Origin: Acidiphilium sp. C61
GTDB lineage: Bacteria; Pseudomonadota; Alphaproteobacteria; Acetobacterales; Acetobacteraceae
Direction: 5' to 3'
DNA length: 64,000 nt
Assembly (NCBI RefSeq): GCF_902712915.1
Contig: NZ_CACTIA010000005.1
Span: 1,116,001-1,180,000 of the forward strand
The stretch's first letter is position 1; each line of letters begins with the position of its first letter. Made by a program: the position numbers and the translations under genes. This document shows, one piece after another, positions 17,646 to 29,060 of the stretch. The notes beneath the pieces are model-generated. The model was not told where the DNA came from. It made no database searches and saw only the letters and a program-made list of their open reading frames with translations.

Positions 17646-18562
17646 GACGGCACCTCCGTCTCGGTCATCCCGGCGCGCGGATCGGGCGTCTCCTCCGGCG
17701 TCCAGCCGCGCAGGAACGCCTCCAGCGCCGGGTCCGCCTTGCCGATGACGACCCGCAGCGTCGCGTAGAGATCGCCCGCGGCGGCGGTGCCATGCGCCGC
17801 CACGCCGCGGCCGCGCAGTCGCAATACCGTACCGCTGTCCGACCCTGCAGGAACCCGCATCCGCACCGCGCCACCCGGCGTCGGCACCTCGACCTGCCCA
17901 CCCAGCACCGCCTCGGCCAGCGTCACCGGCAGATCGAGCCGAATGTCCTGTCCCTCGCGGGTGAAGAAGCGGTGCGGCGTCACACTCACGCGGATCAGCG
18001 CATCGCCTGCCGGCCCACCATTCCATCCCACTCCGCCCTTGCCGCGCAGGCGCAGCATTTGCCCGTCCTCGGTGCCAGGGGGAATCCGCACGTCGAGCGT
18101 GCCGCCATCGGGCAGCGACAGCCTCCTTGTGCCGCCAGCCACAGCCTCAACGAAGCCGATCGTCATGGAATAATGCCGGTCCTGCCCGCGCCCCGGCCCA
18201 CCGCGCCGTCCGCCGCCGCCGAACATCGAACCGAACATGGCCTCGAGATCGTCGGTGGTCCAGGCGCCACCGCCACCGCCGTAGCGCGCGCCCTCGCCGG
18301 TCTCGGCATAGTCGCGCCAGGTGCCGTGCCGCGCGCGTTCCTGCCCTTCGGCATCGATCTCGCCGCGGTCGAACCGGGCGCGCTGATCGGCGTCGGACAG
18401 CAGGTGATAGGCCGCCGAAACGTCCTTGAACCGCGCCTCCGCCGCCGCATTGCCGGGGTTGAGGTCGGGATGATGGTCCTTCGCGAGCCGTCGATAGGCC
18501 CGCCTTATCTCATCCTGACCCGCATCCCGCGCCACACCAAGAACATCGTAAGGATCCTTCAC
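17642..18562 (-). CDS. cbpA: DnaJ-class co-chaperone CbpA
   Basis: A 306-residue J-domain protein. Residues 1-66 form the J domain with the essential HPD motif in AKDHHPDLNPGN; a Gly-rich linker follows, then two DnaJ C-terminal substrate-binding domains with LSLPDGGTLDVRIPPGTEDGQMLRLRGKG. The zinc-finger region of DnaJ is missing, as expected for CbpA. It stimulates DnaK, and in enteric bacteria it also binds DNA. cbpM follows with a four-base overlap. Confidence 0.92.
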   Translation of the reverse strand: MKDPYDVLGVARDAGQDEIRRAYRRLAKDHHPDLNPGNAAAEARFKDVSAAYHLLSDADQRARFDRGEIDAEGQERARHGTWRDYAETGEGARYGGGGGAWTTDDLEAMFGSMFGGGGRRGGPGRGQDRHYSMTIGFVEAVAGGTRRLSLPDGGTLDVRIPPGTEDGQMLRLRGKGGVGWNGGPAGDALIRVSVTPHRFFTREGQDIRLDLPVTLAEAVLGGQVEVPTPGGAVRMRVPAGSDSGTVLRLRGRGVAAHGTAAAGDLYATLRVVIGKADPALEAFLRGWTPEETPDPRAGMTETEVPS

Positions 18563-18621
18563 TCTGCCTCATCCCGGAACAGCATCATCGGTTGCGATCA
18601 AAGCACGCCGCGGAACAACTG

Positions 18622-19182
18622 TCAGCCGCCCCGCGCTGCGGGACGCACGAGGCTCGCCTGCGGCCCGTCCCGCCCCTCGGCCGCCGCAAAGCGCACGGCA
18701 TCACCCACGCGCAGCCGCCCGAACCCGTTTCCGGCCACACTGTTGCGGTGAAAATACACCTCTCGCCCGTCATCGGTGGCAATGAACCCGTATTCGGCAT
18801 CGGCGACGAACCGGACCACCTGACCATGCGCCAGCGCCTCCGCGTGGTGCTTCACCGCATTGTCGAGCCGCCGCGCATGGTCTTCCAGCTTGCGCACCGC
18901 GGCATCGAACGCGTCGCGAACCGCGACATACGGATCCTCGTGCGCGTGGTTCTCGGGACTTTCCCGGTTGATCACGATATCGCCCCGCGGCACCGCGATC
19001 TCGATCCGCGCACGGTAGAGCTTGCCCTTGTGGTGATGCCGGTGCGGCGCCTCGATGATGACATGGCAGCGCAGGATCCGTCCCTCGAACCGCCCCAGCA
19101 CCTCCGCCTTCTCGCGGATGCGCGCCTCAAGCGCGGGAGAACGGTCGATGTCCTTGAAGGTAATCTGCAGCTTCACGGTCAT
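18622..19182 (-). CDS. Ribosome hibernation factor (HPF/RaiA) fused to a cold-shock domain
   Basis: A 186-residue two-domain protein. Residues 1-115 resemble the HPF/RaiA sigma-54 modulation fold (LQITFKDIDRSPALEARIREKA, then a DPYVAVRDAFDAAVRKLEDH helix). Residues 118-180 form a cold-shock/OB domain (GQVVRFVADAEYGFIATDDG, EVYFHRNSV, GDAVRFAAAEGRDGPQA). HPF proteins dimerise or inactivate ribosomes, and CSD domains bind RNA, so a ribosome-directed stress role is likely. A His-rich patch HRHHHKG lies in the HPF part. It sits 59 bases upstream of cbpA on the same strand. Confidence 0.88.
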   Translation of the reverse strand: MTVKLQITFKDIDRSPALEARIREKAEVLGRFEGRILRCHVIIEAPHRHHHKGKLYRARIEIAVPRGDIVINRESPENHAHEDPYVAVRDAFDAAVRKLEDHARRLDNAVKHHAEALAHGQVVRFVADAEYGFIATDDGREVYFHRNSVAGNGFGRLRVGDAVRFAAAEGRDGPQASLVRPAARGG

Positions 19183-19393
19183 GGCGACAATCCCTGTCTG
19201 GTATTCCAGACCCTGATGGTCCGGGACCAGAGCCTAGGCGCGTGGGGCGCTGGCGCCTTGACCAGGATCAAGACCCGCAGCGTCCGGGCTGTCGCATCGA
19301 CCGGTGCCGGTAACGCAGAGCGGCCCGGCAGCCCAATCTTTCATTAAGCATTTTCTGGTTTGCTGCACCTGCTTTTGAAAATGAGGATTTTCC

Positions 19394-21316
19394 GTGCTGC
19401 AGAAACTCTCGATCCGACATCAATTCGCAACGATCGGCCTGTTCGGCATCACGATGGCGGCGGCCGCCCTGGCCATCAGCCTGCTCGGGGCCTATCGCCT
19501 CGAGCTTGCTGATCGCAAGGCAGAAGTGCGCACGCTGGTGAACAACGCCGTCGCGATCGCGTCGTCGTTTGCCCGCCTCGTGAAATACGGCGCCATGCCG
19601 AAAGATCGCGCCCAGGCCATCGCGCTGGAAATCATCGGCGCCACGCGCTTCGATCACGGAAACTACTACTTCGTGGACGACAAGGACGGCACGATCATCC
19701 AGCACGCCAAGAAGTCGATGCTCGGCAAGAACCGTCTCGACAGCAAGGACGCCTACGGCCATTACATCATCCGCCCGATGCTTGAGGGCGCGCTGGCTGG
19801 TCACCCGGTGTTCAACGAATATTACATCTCGAAAGCCAACGGCAAAAAGCCTTTGGAAAAGATTTCGTACATGGCAAAAGTCCCGGGGTGGGACTGGGTG
19901 ATCGGCACCGGCGTTTATGTCAGCGAGATCCACGCCGCATTGTGGGAGAATATTACCCGTATCGCGGAAATCTTCGTTCCGGTGTTTCTGTTCTTTCTCC
20001 TGGCGATGTATTTCATTCAGCGGAATATCGCGGCCATCCTCCGCGCAATGACGGGGGCGATGACCCGGCTCTCGAAGGGCGACACCACGACACCTGTTCC
20101 CTATGTCGAGCGTAACGACGAGATTGGCGGGATGGCGCGCGCCGTGGAGGTCTTCAAGGCCGCGGGTATCGAGAAGGGGCAGCTCGAAGCCGAGGCCCGC
20201 GAGGCACGCGAGGCGCGCGAAGCGGAGGCCGCCCGCGCCGCGGCGGAACGCGATCAGGCGGCGCGAGACCTTGCACTCGTCGTCGACTCGCTTGCCACCG
20301 GCCTCGAAAATCTCGCCGCCGGGCGGATCAGCTTCCGTCTGACGACCGCCTTCGCAAATGGCTACGAACGCCTGCGTACGGACTTCAACGCCGCGATGGA
20401 CCATTTGCAGGAACTGCTCCAGGTCATTGCCGCCAATGCCTCGGCAATCCGTTCCGGCACCGGAGAAATCGCTACCGCGGCCGACGATCTCGCCCGGCGC
20501 ACCGAGCAGCAGGCCGCCACCATCGAGGAGGCTGCGGCTACGCTGGCGGAAATCACGGAAACCGTCAGCGGTACAGCCGACAATGCGGCACATGCCCGCG
20601 AGGCGGTGAGCACGGCGATGAAAGATGCCGAAAGCGGTGGCGCGGTCGTCGCTCGCGCCGTGGCGGCGATGGGCGAGATCGAGGCCTCCGCCGACCAGAT
20701 TGGCAACATCATCGGTGTCATCAATGAAATTGCCTTCCAGACCAATCTGCTTGCGCTGAACGCCGGCGTCGAGGCGGCTCGCGCCGGTGAAGCCGGACGG
20801 GGCTTTGCCGTGGTCGCATCGGAAGTGCGGGCTCTTGCCCAGCGCTCGGCAGACGCTGCGAAGGAGATCAGGACACTGATCTCGACCTCCAACCAGCAGG
20901 TTACCTCAGGCGTCGAACAAGTGGCGGAAACAGGCAAGGCCCTTGAGCGGATCGTTGCCCAGGTCACTGAAATCAACCAAGTGGTCAGCGTAATCGCAGC
21001 AGGCGCGCAGGGCAACTCGGCGCGGCTTATCCAGGTCAACGATGCAGTCAGCCAGATGGATCGGGCGACGCAGCAAAATGCCGCGATGGTGCAGCAGTCG
21101 ACTGCCGCGAGCCATAGCCTCGCACAGGAGGTCGAACAGCTCGCAACCCTGATCCAGCGTTTCGATTTCGGCAACATCGCCTCGCCAACACCGGCACGGC
21201 CGAACTCCCAGGCGACAACCCGTCGTCCGTCCGCGCGCCATACCACCAAGCCTGTTGCCGTAACCCGGCAGGCACCAGAGATGGAGGCCGCCGCGGAGAG
21301 CTGGGAAGATTTCTGA
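19394..21316 (+). CDS. Methyl-accepting chemotaxis protein with periplasmic Cache domain
   Basis: A 640-residue chemoreceptor. A first membrane segment lies at residues 10-32, a single-Cache sensor at about 35-185 ([22 protein letters not shown] and [17 protein letters not shown]), a second membrane segment at about 190-210, and HAMP-type regions follow. The signalling domain holds the hairpin tip [21 protein letters not shown]. The last four residues, WEDF, resemble the CheR/CheB-binding pentapeptide of major receptors. The start is GTG at 19394 with a GAGG seven bases upstream; the nearby ATG at 19381 is out of frame. Cache sensors of this type often bind small organic acids, but the ligand is not evident here. 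Confidence 0.92.
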   Translation: MLQKLSIRHQFATIGLFGITMAAAALAISLLGAYRLELADRKAEVRTLVNNAVAIASSFARLVKYGAMPKDRAQAIALEIIGATRFDHGNYYFVDDKDGTIIQHAKKSMLGKNRLDSKDAYGHYIIRPMLEGALAGHPVFNEYYISKANGKKPLEKISYMAKVPGWDWVIGTGVYVSEIHAALWENITRIAEIFVPVFLFFLLAMYFIQRNIAAILRAMTGAMTRLSKGDTTTPVPYVERNDEIGGMARAVEVFKAAGIEKGQLEAEAREAREAREAEAARAAAERDQAARDLALVVDSLATGLENLAAGRISFRLTTAFANGYERLRTDFNAAMDHLQELLQVIAANASAIRSGTGEIATAADDLARRTEQQAATIEEAAATLAEITETVSGTADNAAHAREAVSTAMKDAESGGAVVARAVAAMGEIEASADQIGNIIGVINEIAFQTNLLALNAGVEAARAGEAGRGFAVVASEVRALAQRSADAAKEIRTLISTSNQQVTSGVEQVAETGKALERIVAQVTEINQVVSVIAAGAQGNSARLIQVNDAVSQMDRATQQNAAMVQQSTAASHSLAQEVEQLATLIQRFDFGNIASPTPARPNSQATTRRPSARHTTKPVAVTRQAPEMEAAAESWEDF

Positions 21317-21427
21317 TCTGATCGATCAATCCAAGATAGCAGCATCCTGAATTAATCATTTTTTCACCTTTTCAAATTAATGCGTTGTATTTGAGATGAT
21401 TCAGAAATGCTTGGGTGCAGAGGTAGT

Positions 21428-21455
21428 GGCCGGATATTTTCATAAACGTCCGGCC
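21428..21455. terminator. Hairpin downstream of the Cache chemoreceptor gene
   Basis: GGCCGGA (21428-21434) pairs with TCCGGCC (21449-21455) around a 14-base AT-rich loop, in an otherwise AT-rich gap of about 210 bases. It may be a terminator or part of the tadG leader. No clear T-tract follows. Confidence 0.35.
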
Positions 21456-21529
21456 CCCTCTACAGAGCTATTCTTACCTTGAGCGCTCAGCTTCAGTAAG
21501 CGATTTTGAGATAACACGGGTTCGCATGC

Positions 21530-22813
21530 ATGTCGGCACGTCGGAACATCGTAAGGATCCTGCGGAATGATCGCCGCGGCAACATCGCGATCATCACTGC
21601 ACTGGTATCGCTGACTCTGGTATTCGTTCTGGGTGTCGGTGTCGATTATGGTCTTGCGGTCGACCGCAAGGCGCAACTGGAAACCTATGCCGATGCCGCC
21701 GCCCTCGCTGCTGTGACGCCCGCCATGGTCGCAGCGGGTCAGACAGCGGCCATCACGAAGGCTGAAAACGTCTTCAACGCACAGGCTCTTTCGCTCAGCG
21801 GAATCGACTACAATGCCAGTGGCGTGACTGTAAGCATCAGTGCCAACGGCAACCTGCAGACTGCGACGGTGCAGTACCAGGCAAAATCGAACTCGATTCT
21901 GCCGGGCATCATGGGCTCAAGTGGAATTGAGATCGGCGGCCAGGCTACCGCGACGACCACTCTCGCACCGAATATCGACTTTTACCTTCTGCTTGACGAT
22001 TCACCTTCAATGGCTATCGCCGCGACGCAGGCCGGCATCGATACGATGGTCGCCAAAACGTCCTCGCAGGGCGGCTGCGCCTTCGGCTGCCACGAGCAGG
22101 CCCCCTGGAATGACGGTCTTCAGGAGGATAATTACGCGCTCGCCCGCAGCCTCGGCGTGACCCTGCGGATCGATACGCTGCGCCAGGCAACACAAGATCT
22201 GATGACAACGGCGCAAAATACCGAAAATCAGAATGGCAGCACCTACCGGATGGCAATTTACACGTTCGACGTCGGGTTGAACTCCATCGAACCGTTAACC
22301 TCTGACCTGACGCAGGCACAGACCGAAGCATCGAACATACAGCAGCTTGAGGTGTATTCGAACAACTGGCTCACGTCGAGCTACAATAATGACGATGAGG
22401 ATACCGACTACGACACCGCCCTGAACGGGATCAACGCAATCATGCCTAATCCGGGGAACGGCACCAGAACGTATGGCGATACACCTCAGGAGGTATTGTT
22501 CTTTGTGACGGACGGGGTCGAAGACGAGAACGTAAATGGCGGCCGCCAACAATCAGTTCTAAATGCAACTTTGTGTTCAAATATTAAAAGTCGCGGCATC
22601 CGTATCGCTGTGCTTTATACAGAATATCTCCCACTCCCGACAAATTCATGGTACAATACTTATATTGCTCCTTTTCAAAGCAATATATCCCCGACGCTGC
22701 AGCAATGCGCTTCGCCTGGACTTTATTTCGAAGTGCAGACCGGCGGCGATATTTCAGCCGCAATGTCGGCACTGTTCAATAGCGCCGTACAATCGTCTTA
22801 TCTTTCGAAGTAA
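21530..22813 (+). CDS. TadG-like pilus assembly protein with von Willebrand A domain
   Basis: A 427-residue protein. Residues 10-45 are a Tad-type N-terminus (RRGNIAIITALVSLTLVFVLGVGVDYGLAVDR) that anchors it in the inner membrane. From about residue 150 a von Willebrand A domain follows, with a metal-site DDSPSM (DxSxS) and a FFVTDGVEDEN strand. TadG-type proteins belong to the Flp/tight-adherence pilus machinery or related minor-pilin systems. Two TadE-like genes follow on the same strand. The region encoding the last third has lower GC than its neighbours. No tadA/B/C or cpa genes are in the window, so the set is detached from any main tad locus. Confidence 0.8.
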   Translation: MSARRNIVRILRNDRRGNIAIITALVSLTLVFVLGVGVDYGLAVDRKAQLETYADAAALAAVTPAMVAAGQTAAITKAENVFNAQALSLSGIDYNASGVTVSISANGNLQTATVQYQAKSNSILPGIMGSSGIEIGGQATATTTLAPNIDFYLLLDDSPSMAIAATQAGIDTMVAKTSSQGGCAFGCHEQAPWNDGLQEDNYALARSLGVTLRIDTLRQATQDLMTTAQNTENQNGSTYRMAIYTFDVGLNSIEPLTSDLTQAQTEASNIQQLEVYSNNWLTSSYNNDDEDTDYDTALNGINAIMPNPGNGTRTYGDTPQEVLFFVTDGVEDENVNGGRQQSVLNATLCSNIKSRGIRIAVLYTEYLPLPTNSWYNTYIAPFQSNISPTLQQCASPGLYFEVQTGGDISAAMSALFNSAVQSSYLSK

Positions 22814-22825
22814 CGGCGCATAGCC

Positions 22826-23383
22826 ATGCTCCGGAACCTCAAACATCATCGGCGGATCAAGCAGCGCCAACGCTCGCTATCAATGAAAGGTTTTGCCAGC
22901 GATACACGAGGCGCGGCCGCCGTAGAATTCGCGCTTGTCGCAATACCATATTTCGCATTGATCTTTGCCATCATCCAGTCAGGATTGATTTTTTTTTCAC
23001 AAGAAGTACTGCAAAACGCGACACAACAGACTGCCCGCCTGATCATGACCGGTCAGGCCCAGACATCAGGAATGACTGCACAGCAATTCCTTCAGGATGT
23101 CTGCGCCGAGGGCAGCCCATTGCTCACCTGCGCCAGTCTCAACGTCAATGTTCAGACCTTCCCTTCCTTCAGCGCCATCACGCAGGTCAATCCGGTCGTC
23201 AACGGCAACTTCAATACATCAACCCTGCTCTACAGCCTGGGCGGACCCGGAGACATCGTGCTGGTACAGGTTTTCTATCAGCTACCGGTCTTTGCCGGGC
23301 CGCTGAATTTCAGCTTCGCGACAGTAAATGGCAGCCAGCGGCTGCTTGAGGCAACGGCAGTGTTCCGCAATGAGCCTTACTGA
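22826..23383 (+). CDS. TadE-like pseudopilin family protein
   Basis: A 185-residue protein with the TadE/TadF signature: a short basic N-terminus, then DTRGAAAVEFALVAIPYFAL, with the conserved Glu inside a single membrane segment. The rest is extracytoplasmic and ends with RLLEATAVFRNEPY. The length is normal. It lies 12 bases after the tadG-like gene and overlaps the next tadE-like gene by 14 bases, so the three are an operon. An internal ATG at residue 20 (MKGFASDTRG) could be the true start. Confidence 0.8.
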   Translation: MLRNLKHHRRIKQRQRSLSMKGFASDTRGAAAVEFALVAIPYFALIFAIIQSGLIFFSQEVLQNATQQTARLIMTGQAQTSGMTAQQFLQDVCAEGSPLLTCASLNVNVQTFPSFSAITQVNPVVNGNFNTSTLLYSLGGPGDIVLVQVFYQLPVFAGPLNFSFATVNGSQRLLEATAVFRNEPY

Positions 23384-23948
23384 CCGGCATAGCGGCGAGC
23401 CGATACCGCGGCGTCTGTTCCGGTGCCTCGCGAGTCTGTGCCGCAGCCGCAAGGGCGGGGCAGCGGTGGAATTCGCGCTCATCCTGCCGGTGCTTCTGCT
23501 GTTCTTCTTCGCGACGACGGAAATCGAACAGGCCGTGATCGTCTACCAGCTTGTCGGGCAGACCAACTCCACGATCATGAACATCGTGTCGCAATACACG
23601 AGCATCAGCGCAGGCTCGCAACTGCAGGACATTTTCGCGGCTGGGACGAACATCCTTGCGCCCTATCCGGTGACGCCGATCGAAATCGTGATCTCGAGCA
23701 TCGCGATCGATGGCAACGGCAACGCCACGGTGGCGTGGAGCCAAGGCTACAACGCCTCCGCGCTGACTGTCGGCCAGACCATCAACATTCCAACCTCGCT
23801 CGACCAGCCGAACACGTCGGTATTGCTCGGCCAGATCGAATATCCGTTTGCCCCGGCGCTTGACTTCCTCAAGCTCGGCCCCTTCGACATGTCATCCACG
23901 GTCTACATGCTGCCGCGAAACTCCAGCAGCATCATTCTCACACCGTGA
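23370..23948 (+). CDS. TadE-like pseudopilin family protein (second)
   Basis: A 192-residue protein with the TadE signature SRKGGAAVEFALILPVLLLF followed by one membrane helix and an extracytoplasmic domain. The frame is open to 23328, but the ATG at 23370, overlapping the end of the preceding gene by 14 bases, gives the normal N-terminus. It is the third gene of the tadG-tadE-tadE set. Its stop is 27 bases from the convergent pcaJ stop. Probable minor pilin or pilin-assembly partner; the exact role is unknown. Confidence 0.78.
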   Translation: MSLTDRHSGEPIPRRLFRCLASLCRSRKGGAAVEFALILPVLLLFFFATTEIEQAVIVYQLVGQTNSTIMNIVSQYTSISAGSQLQDIFAAGTNILAPYPVTPIEIVISSIAIDGNGNATVAWSQGYNASALTVGQTINIPTSLDQPNTSVLLGQIEYPFAPALDFLKLGPFDMSSTVYMLPRNSSSIILTP

Positions 23949-23975
23949 AGACCCTCATGCAGAAGGAACCGCCCT

Positions 23976-24635
23976 TCACGCCTTCACGGCAAGTGGCGCA
24001 CCCGTGCGTTCACGCACCTGATCGGCGGTGACACCCGGCGCCAGATCCCGCAGCACGAACCCCTCCGGGGTGATGTCGATGACCGCGAGATCGGTATAGA
24101 CGCGGGTGATCGAACCCAGCGCGGTCAGCGGATAGGTGCAACGCTCGACCAGCCTTGGCTCGCCCTCTCTGGTGCAGTGCTCCATCAACACCCAGACCCT
24201 CGCCGCACCAGCGCCAAGATCCATCGCCCCGCCAACTGCCGGCGCAACCCCCTTGCGCCCGACCGACCAGTTGGCGAGGTCGCCATTCGCCGCCACCTGG
24301 TAGCCGCCGAGCACGCACAGATCGAGATGCCGCCCGCGAATGATCGCGAAACTGTCCGCCTGGCCGACAATCGAGGCTCCCGGTCGCAACGTGACCGGCT
24401 GCTTGCCCGCGTTGATCAGGAACGGATCCTCCTCCCCCTCGCCCGGAGCAGGCCCCATTCCCAGAATCCCATTCTCGGAGTGAAAGATCACCTCCCGATC
24501 CACGGGGACATGGTTTGCCACCTGAGTCGGCAACCCGATGCCGAGATTGACCACCCAGCCCTCGGGAATGTCCGTTGCAACACGTGCCGCCATCTCGGCA
24601 CGCGACCAGCCCTGCCGCATCATCGTATCCCCCAT
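23976..24635 (-). CDS. pcaJ: 3-Oxoadipate CoA-transferase subunit B
   Basis: A 219-residue beta subunit of a family I CoA transferase. The segment VIFHSENGILGMGP carries the catalytic Glu of the SENG motif. With subunit A it moves CoA from succinyl-CoA to 3-oxoadipate in the beta-ketoadipate pathway. The frame is open to a GTG at 24638, but ATG 24635 shares one base with the pcaI stop (TGATG), so the two are coupled. An acetoacetate transferase (ScoB) is an alternative; the adjacent thiolase favours PcaJ. Confidence 0.85.
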   Translation of the reverse strand: MGDTMMRQGWSRAEMAARVATDIPEGWVVNLGIGLPTQVANHVPVDREVIFHSENGILGMGPAPGEGEEDPFLINAGKQPVTLRPGASIVGQADSFAIIRGRHLDLCVLGGYQVAANGDLANWSVGRKGVAPAVGGAMDLGAGAARVWVLMEHCTREGEPRLVERCTYPLTALGSITRVYTDLAVIDITPEGFVLRDLAPGVTADQVRERTGAPLAVKA

Positions 24636-25321
24636 CACGCCGCCTCACCTTCCATCGGCTCCGACACCATCACCACGCGATCGACGAAAATTCCCGGCGT
24701 GACGATCCGGTCCGGATCGAGAGCGCCCAGTTCAACTCGCCGATGTACGCTCGCCACCGTTACCTTGGCCGCCCCCGCCATGATCTGGTTGAAGTTCCGG
24801 CCAGCCCGTCTGAATGTCAGATTCCCCCAACGGTCCGCGGCCCAGGCTTCGATCAGCGCGAAATCGGCCTCGATCGCGTATTCCAGCACACAATCCCGCC
24901 CGTTGATCCGCTTGGTTTCCTTGCCGGCTGCCAGTTCGGTGCCCGCCGAGGTCGGCGTGAAGAAAGCCGGGATCCCTGCATTTGCAGCACGGATACGTTC
25001 TGCAAGTGTGCCTTGCGGAACCAGCTCCAGTTCGATCTTCCCAGCCTCATAGAGTTCGTCGAATGCCGTCCGCCGGCTTGCCCGGGGATAGGAGCAGATC
25101 ACCTTGGCAATGCCTCCACGCTCGATGAGCTTGGGCATTCCGCCGAAATCCCCACCTGCATTGTTGGCAATCAGCGTAAGCCCCCGCAGGTTGCGCGCCG
25201 CCAGCGCGTCGATCAGCTCATTCGGCTGCCCCACTGCGCCGAACCCGCCCACCATGATCGCGGCACCATCGCCAATCCCCTCCAGCGCCGCCTCGATCGA
25301 GGGCACAAACTTGTCGATCAT
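24635..25321 (-). CDS. pcaI: 3-Oxoadipate CoA-transferase subunit A
   Basis: A 228-residue alpha subunit of a family I CoA transferase. The GGFGAVGQPNELIDAL segment is the CoA-binding GGFGxxGxP motif, and the middle part (PTSAGTELAAGKETKRING) matches the SCOT-A/PcaI family. It pairs with the product of the next gene. It lies four bases after pcaF and is coupled to pcaJ by a TGATG junction. The three genes carry out the last steps from 3-oxoadipate to succinyl-CoA and acetyl-CoA. Confidence 0.86.
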   Translation of the reverse strand: MIDKFVPSIEAALEGIGDGAAIMVGGFGAVGQPNELIDALAARNLRGLTLIANNAGGDFGGMPKLIERGGIAKVICSYPRASRRTAFDELYEAGKIELELVPQGTLAERIRAANAGIPAFFTPTSAGTELAAGKETKRINGRDCVLEYAIEADFALIEAWAADRWGNLTFRRAGRNFNQIMAGAAKVTVASVHRRVELGALDPDRIVTPGIFVDRVVMVSEPMEGEAA

Positions 25322-25325
25322 CGTC

Positions 25326-26528
25326 TCACACCCGCTCGATCAGAACCGCAATGCCCTGGCCCACGCCGACGCACATCGTCGCGATCGCCCGCCGCCCGCC
25401 GCGCGCCTCCAGCGCCCGCAGCGCGGTGCCCGCCAGCCGCGCCCCGGAGGCGCCAAGCGGATGACCGAGCGCGATCGCGCCACCATGCGGGTTAACGCGG
25501 GGATCGTCATCCGCCAGCCCGAGGTCGCGGGTCACTGCCAGCGCTTGCGAGGCGAAAGCCTCATTCAGCTCGATCACGTCGATCTCTTCCAGCGCCACAC
25601 CAGTGCGCGCCAGCAGTTTCTTGACCGCAGGGGCAGGCCCCATCCCCATGATGCGCGGTGGCACGCCCGCCGTCGCCATGCCGATCACCCGCCCGCGCGG
25701 CACCAACCCATGCGCCTTCGCCGATTCTTCCGACGCGAGGATGAGCGCCGCCGCCCCGTCATTCACACCGGAGGCGTTACCCGCCGTCACCGTGCCAGGG
25801 TCGCGGAACGGCGTCTTCAGCTTTGCCAGTCCTTCCAGCGTCGTTTCCGGACGCGGATGCTCGTCGGTGTCGATCACCGTATCACCCTTGCGGCCCTTGA
25901 TGATCACCGGGGTGATCTCGCCGGCGAAGAAGCCGGCCTCGGCGGCCGCCTTGCATTTCTGCTGGCTGGCAAGGGCGAACCGATCCTGGTCCTCACGCGA
26001 GACATTGAAATCCGCCGCAACGTTCTCGCCGGTCTCCGGCATCGATTCGGCGCCAAATTGCGCCTTCATCTGCGGATTGACGAAACGCCAGCCAATCGTT
26101 GTGTCATAGACCGCGTTCGAACGGTCGAACGCCGCGGTTGCCTTTGGCATCACGAAGGGGGCCCGGCTCATGTTCTCGACCCCGCCGGCGATGGCGATGG
26201 AAGCCTCGCCAAGCCGGATTGCCCGCGCCGCACTGCCCACCGCGTCCAGCCCGGAGCCGCAGAGCCGGTTGACCGTGGCCCCCGGCACGCTCTCGGGCAA
26301 CCCGGCGAGCAGGAGGGCCATGCGCGCCACATTGCGGTTATCCTCGCCGGCCTGGTTGGCGCAGCCGAACAGCACCTCGTCGATCGCCGCCGGATCCAGC
26401 CCCGCCGCCCGTGCAACCACGCCACGGATCGCCACCGCCGCAAGATCGTCCGCCCGCACCGCAGAAAGCGCGCCGCCATACCGGCCAAACGGTGTGCGGA
26501 CATATTCGCAAATAAAGGCCTCGGTCAT
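25326..26528 (-). CDS. pcaF: 3-Oxoadipyl-CoA thiolase
   Basis: A 400-residue thiolase that cleaves 3-oxoadipyl-CoA to succinyl-CoA and acetyl-CoA. The acyl-accepting Cys lies in [18 protein letters not shown], the catalytic His in [19 protein letters not shown], and the second Cys in [10 protein letters not shown]. The early segment [23 protein letters not shown] is typical of PcaF. The start is ATG 26528; an in-frame start at 26534 is also possible. First gene of pcaFIJ, preceded by inverted repeats that may be an operator. The pcaDC fusion for the earlier steps lies 17 kb away. Confidence 0.9.
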   Translation of the reverse strand: MTEAFICEYVRTPFGRYGGALSAVRADDLAAVAIRGVVARAAGLDPAAIDEVLFGCANQAGEDNRNVARMALLLAGLPESVPGATVNRLCGSGLDAVGSAARAIRLGEASIAIAGGVENMSRAPFVMPKATAAFDRSNAVYDTTIGWRFVNPQMKAQFGAESMPETGENVAADFNVSREDQDRFALASQQKCKAAAEAGFFAGEITPVIIKGRKGDTVIDTDEHPRPETTLEGLAKLKTPFRDPGTVTAGNASGVNDGAAALILASEESAKAHGLVPRGRVIGMATAGVPPRIMGMGPAPAVKKLLARTGVALEEIDVIELNEAFASQALAVTRDLGLADDDPRVNPHGGAIALGHPLGASGARLAGTALRALEARGGRRAIATMCVGVGQGIAVLIERV

Positions 26529-26583
26529 GGACACGATCTCTCCCTTCAGAACATGGTGCAGGCGCCGTAGGGTCTCTGCAAAT

Positions 26584-26627
26584 TGTGCGTCAGTCGCACA
26601 TACGAAACGTCATCGCACATTTCGTAT
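26584..26627. promoter_or_regulatory. Two overlapping inverted repeats upstream of pcaF (candidate operator)
   Basis: TGTGCG-TCAGT-CGCACA spans 26584-26600 and ATACGAAA-N12-TTTCGTAT spans 26600-26627; both have perfect arms. They lie 56-99 bases upstream of pcaF in the pcaF-katG divergent region. IclR-type PcaR/PcaU or LysR-type PcaQ regulators control pca genes elsewhere; no such regulator is encoded here, so the binding protein is unknown. Confidence 0.5.
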
Positions 26628-26720
26628 CGCGCTCCACGGCGGTCTCGCAAGCGATTTCATGTGCTGCGACGCACCAATTCGACATCCGGCCAGACATCCC
26701 AGTGTTACCGGCGCGTTTCA

Positions 26721-26735
26721 ATAGGCAAAACCTAT
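26721..26735 (+). promoter_or_regulatory. OxyR-box-like half operator upstream of katG
   Basis: ATAG-N7-CTAT at 26721-26735 matches one dyad of the OxyR consensus (ATAG-N7-CTAT-N7-ATAG-N7-CTAT). The second dyad is poorly conserved (ATTC at the expected place). It lies about 90 bases before the katG start. Peroxide induction of katG by OxyR is common in alphaproteobacteria. Confidence 0.45.
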
Positions 26736-26783
26736 TCTCTTATTCCATAAAATGGATTGGACCGATCGATTTCTTGTCGCTAG

Positions 26784-29009
<2,226 letters not shown>

Positions 29010-29022
29010 TCGCCTGCCCCGA

Positions 29023-29049
29023 CCGGCCGGATGCCCCGCATCCGGCCGG
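29023..29049. terminator. Intrinsic-type hairpin between katG and the sugar permease gene
   Basis: CCGGCCGGATG (29023-29033) pairs perfectly with CATCCGGCCGG (29039-29049) around a five-base loop and is followed by a short CTTT. It lies 13 bases after katG and 11 bases before the convergent permease stop, so it can serve both genes. Confidence 0.75.
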
Positions 29050-29060
29050 CGGCTTTCAGC

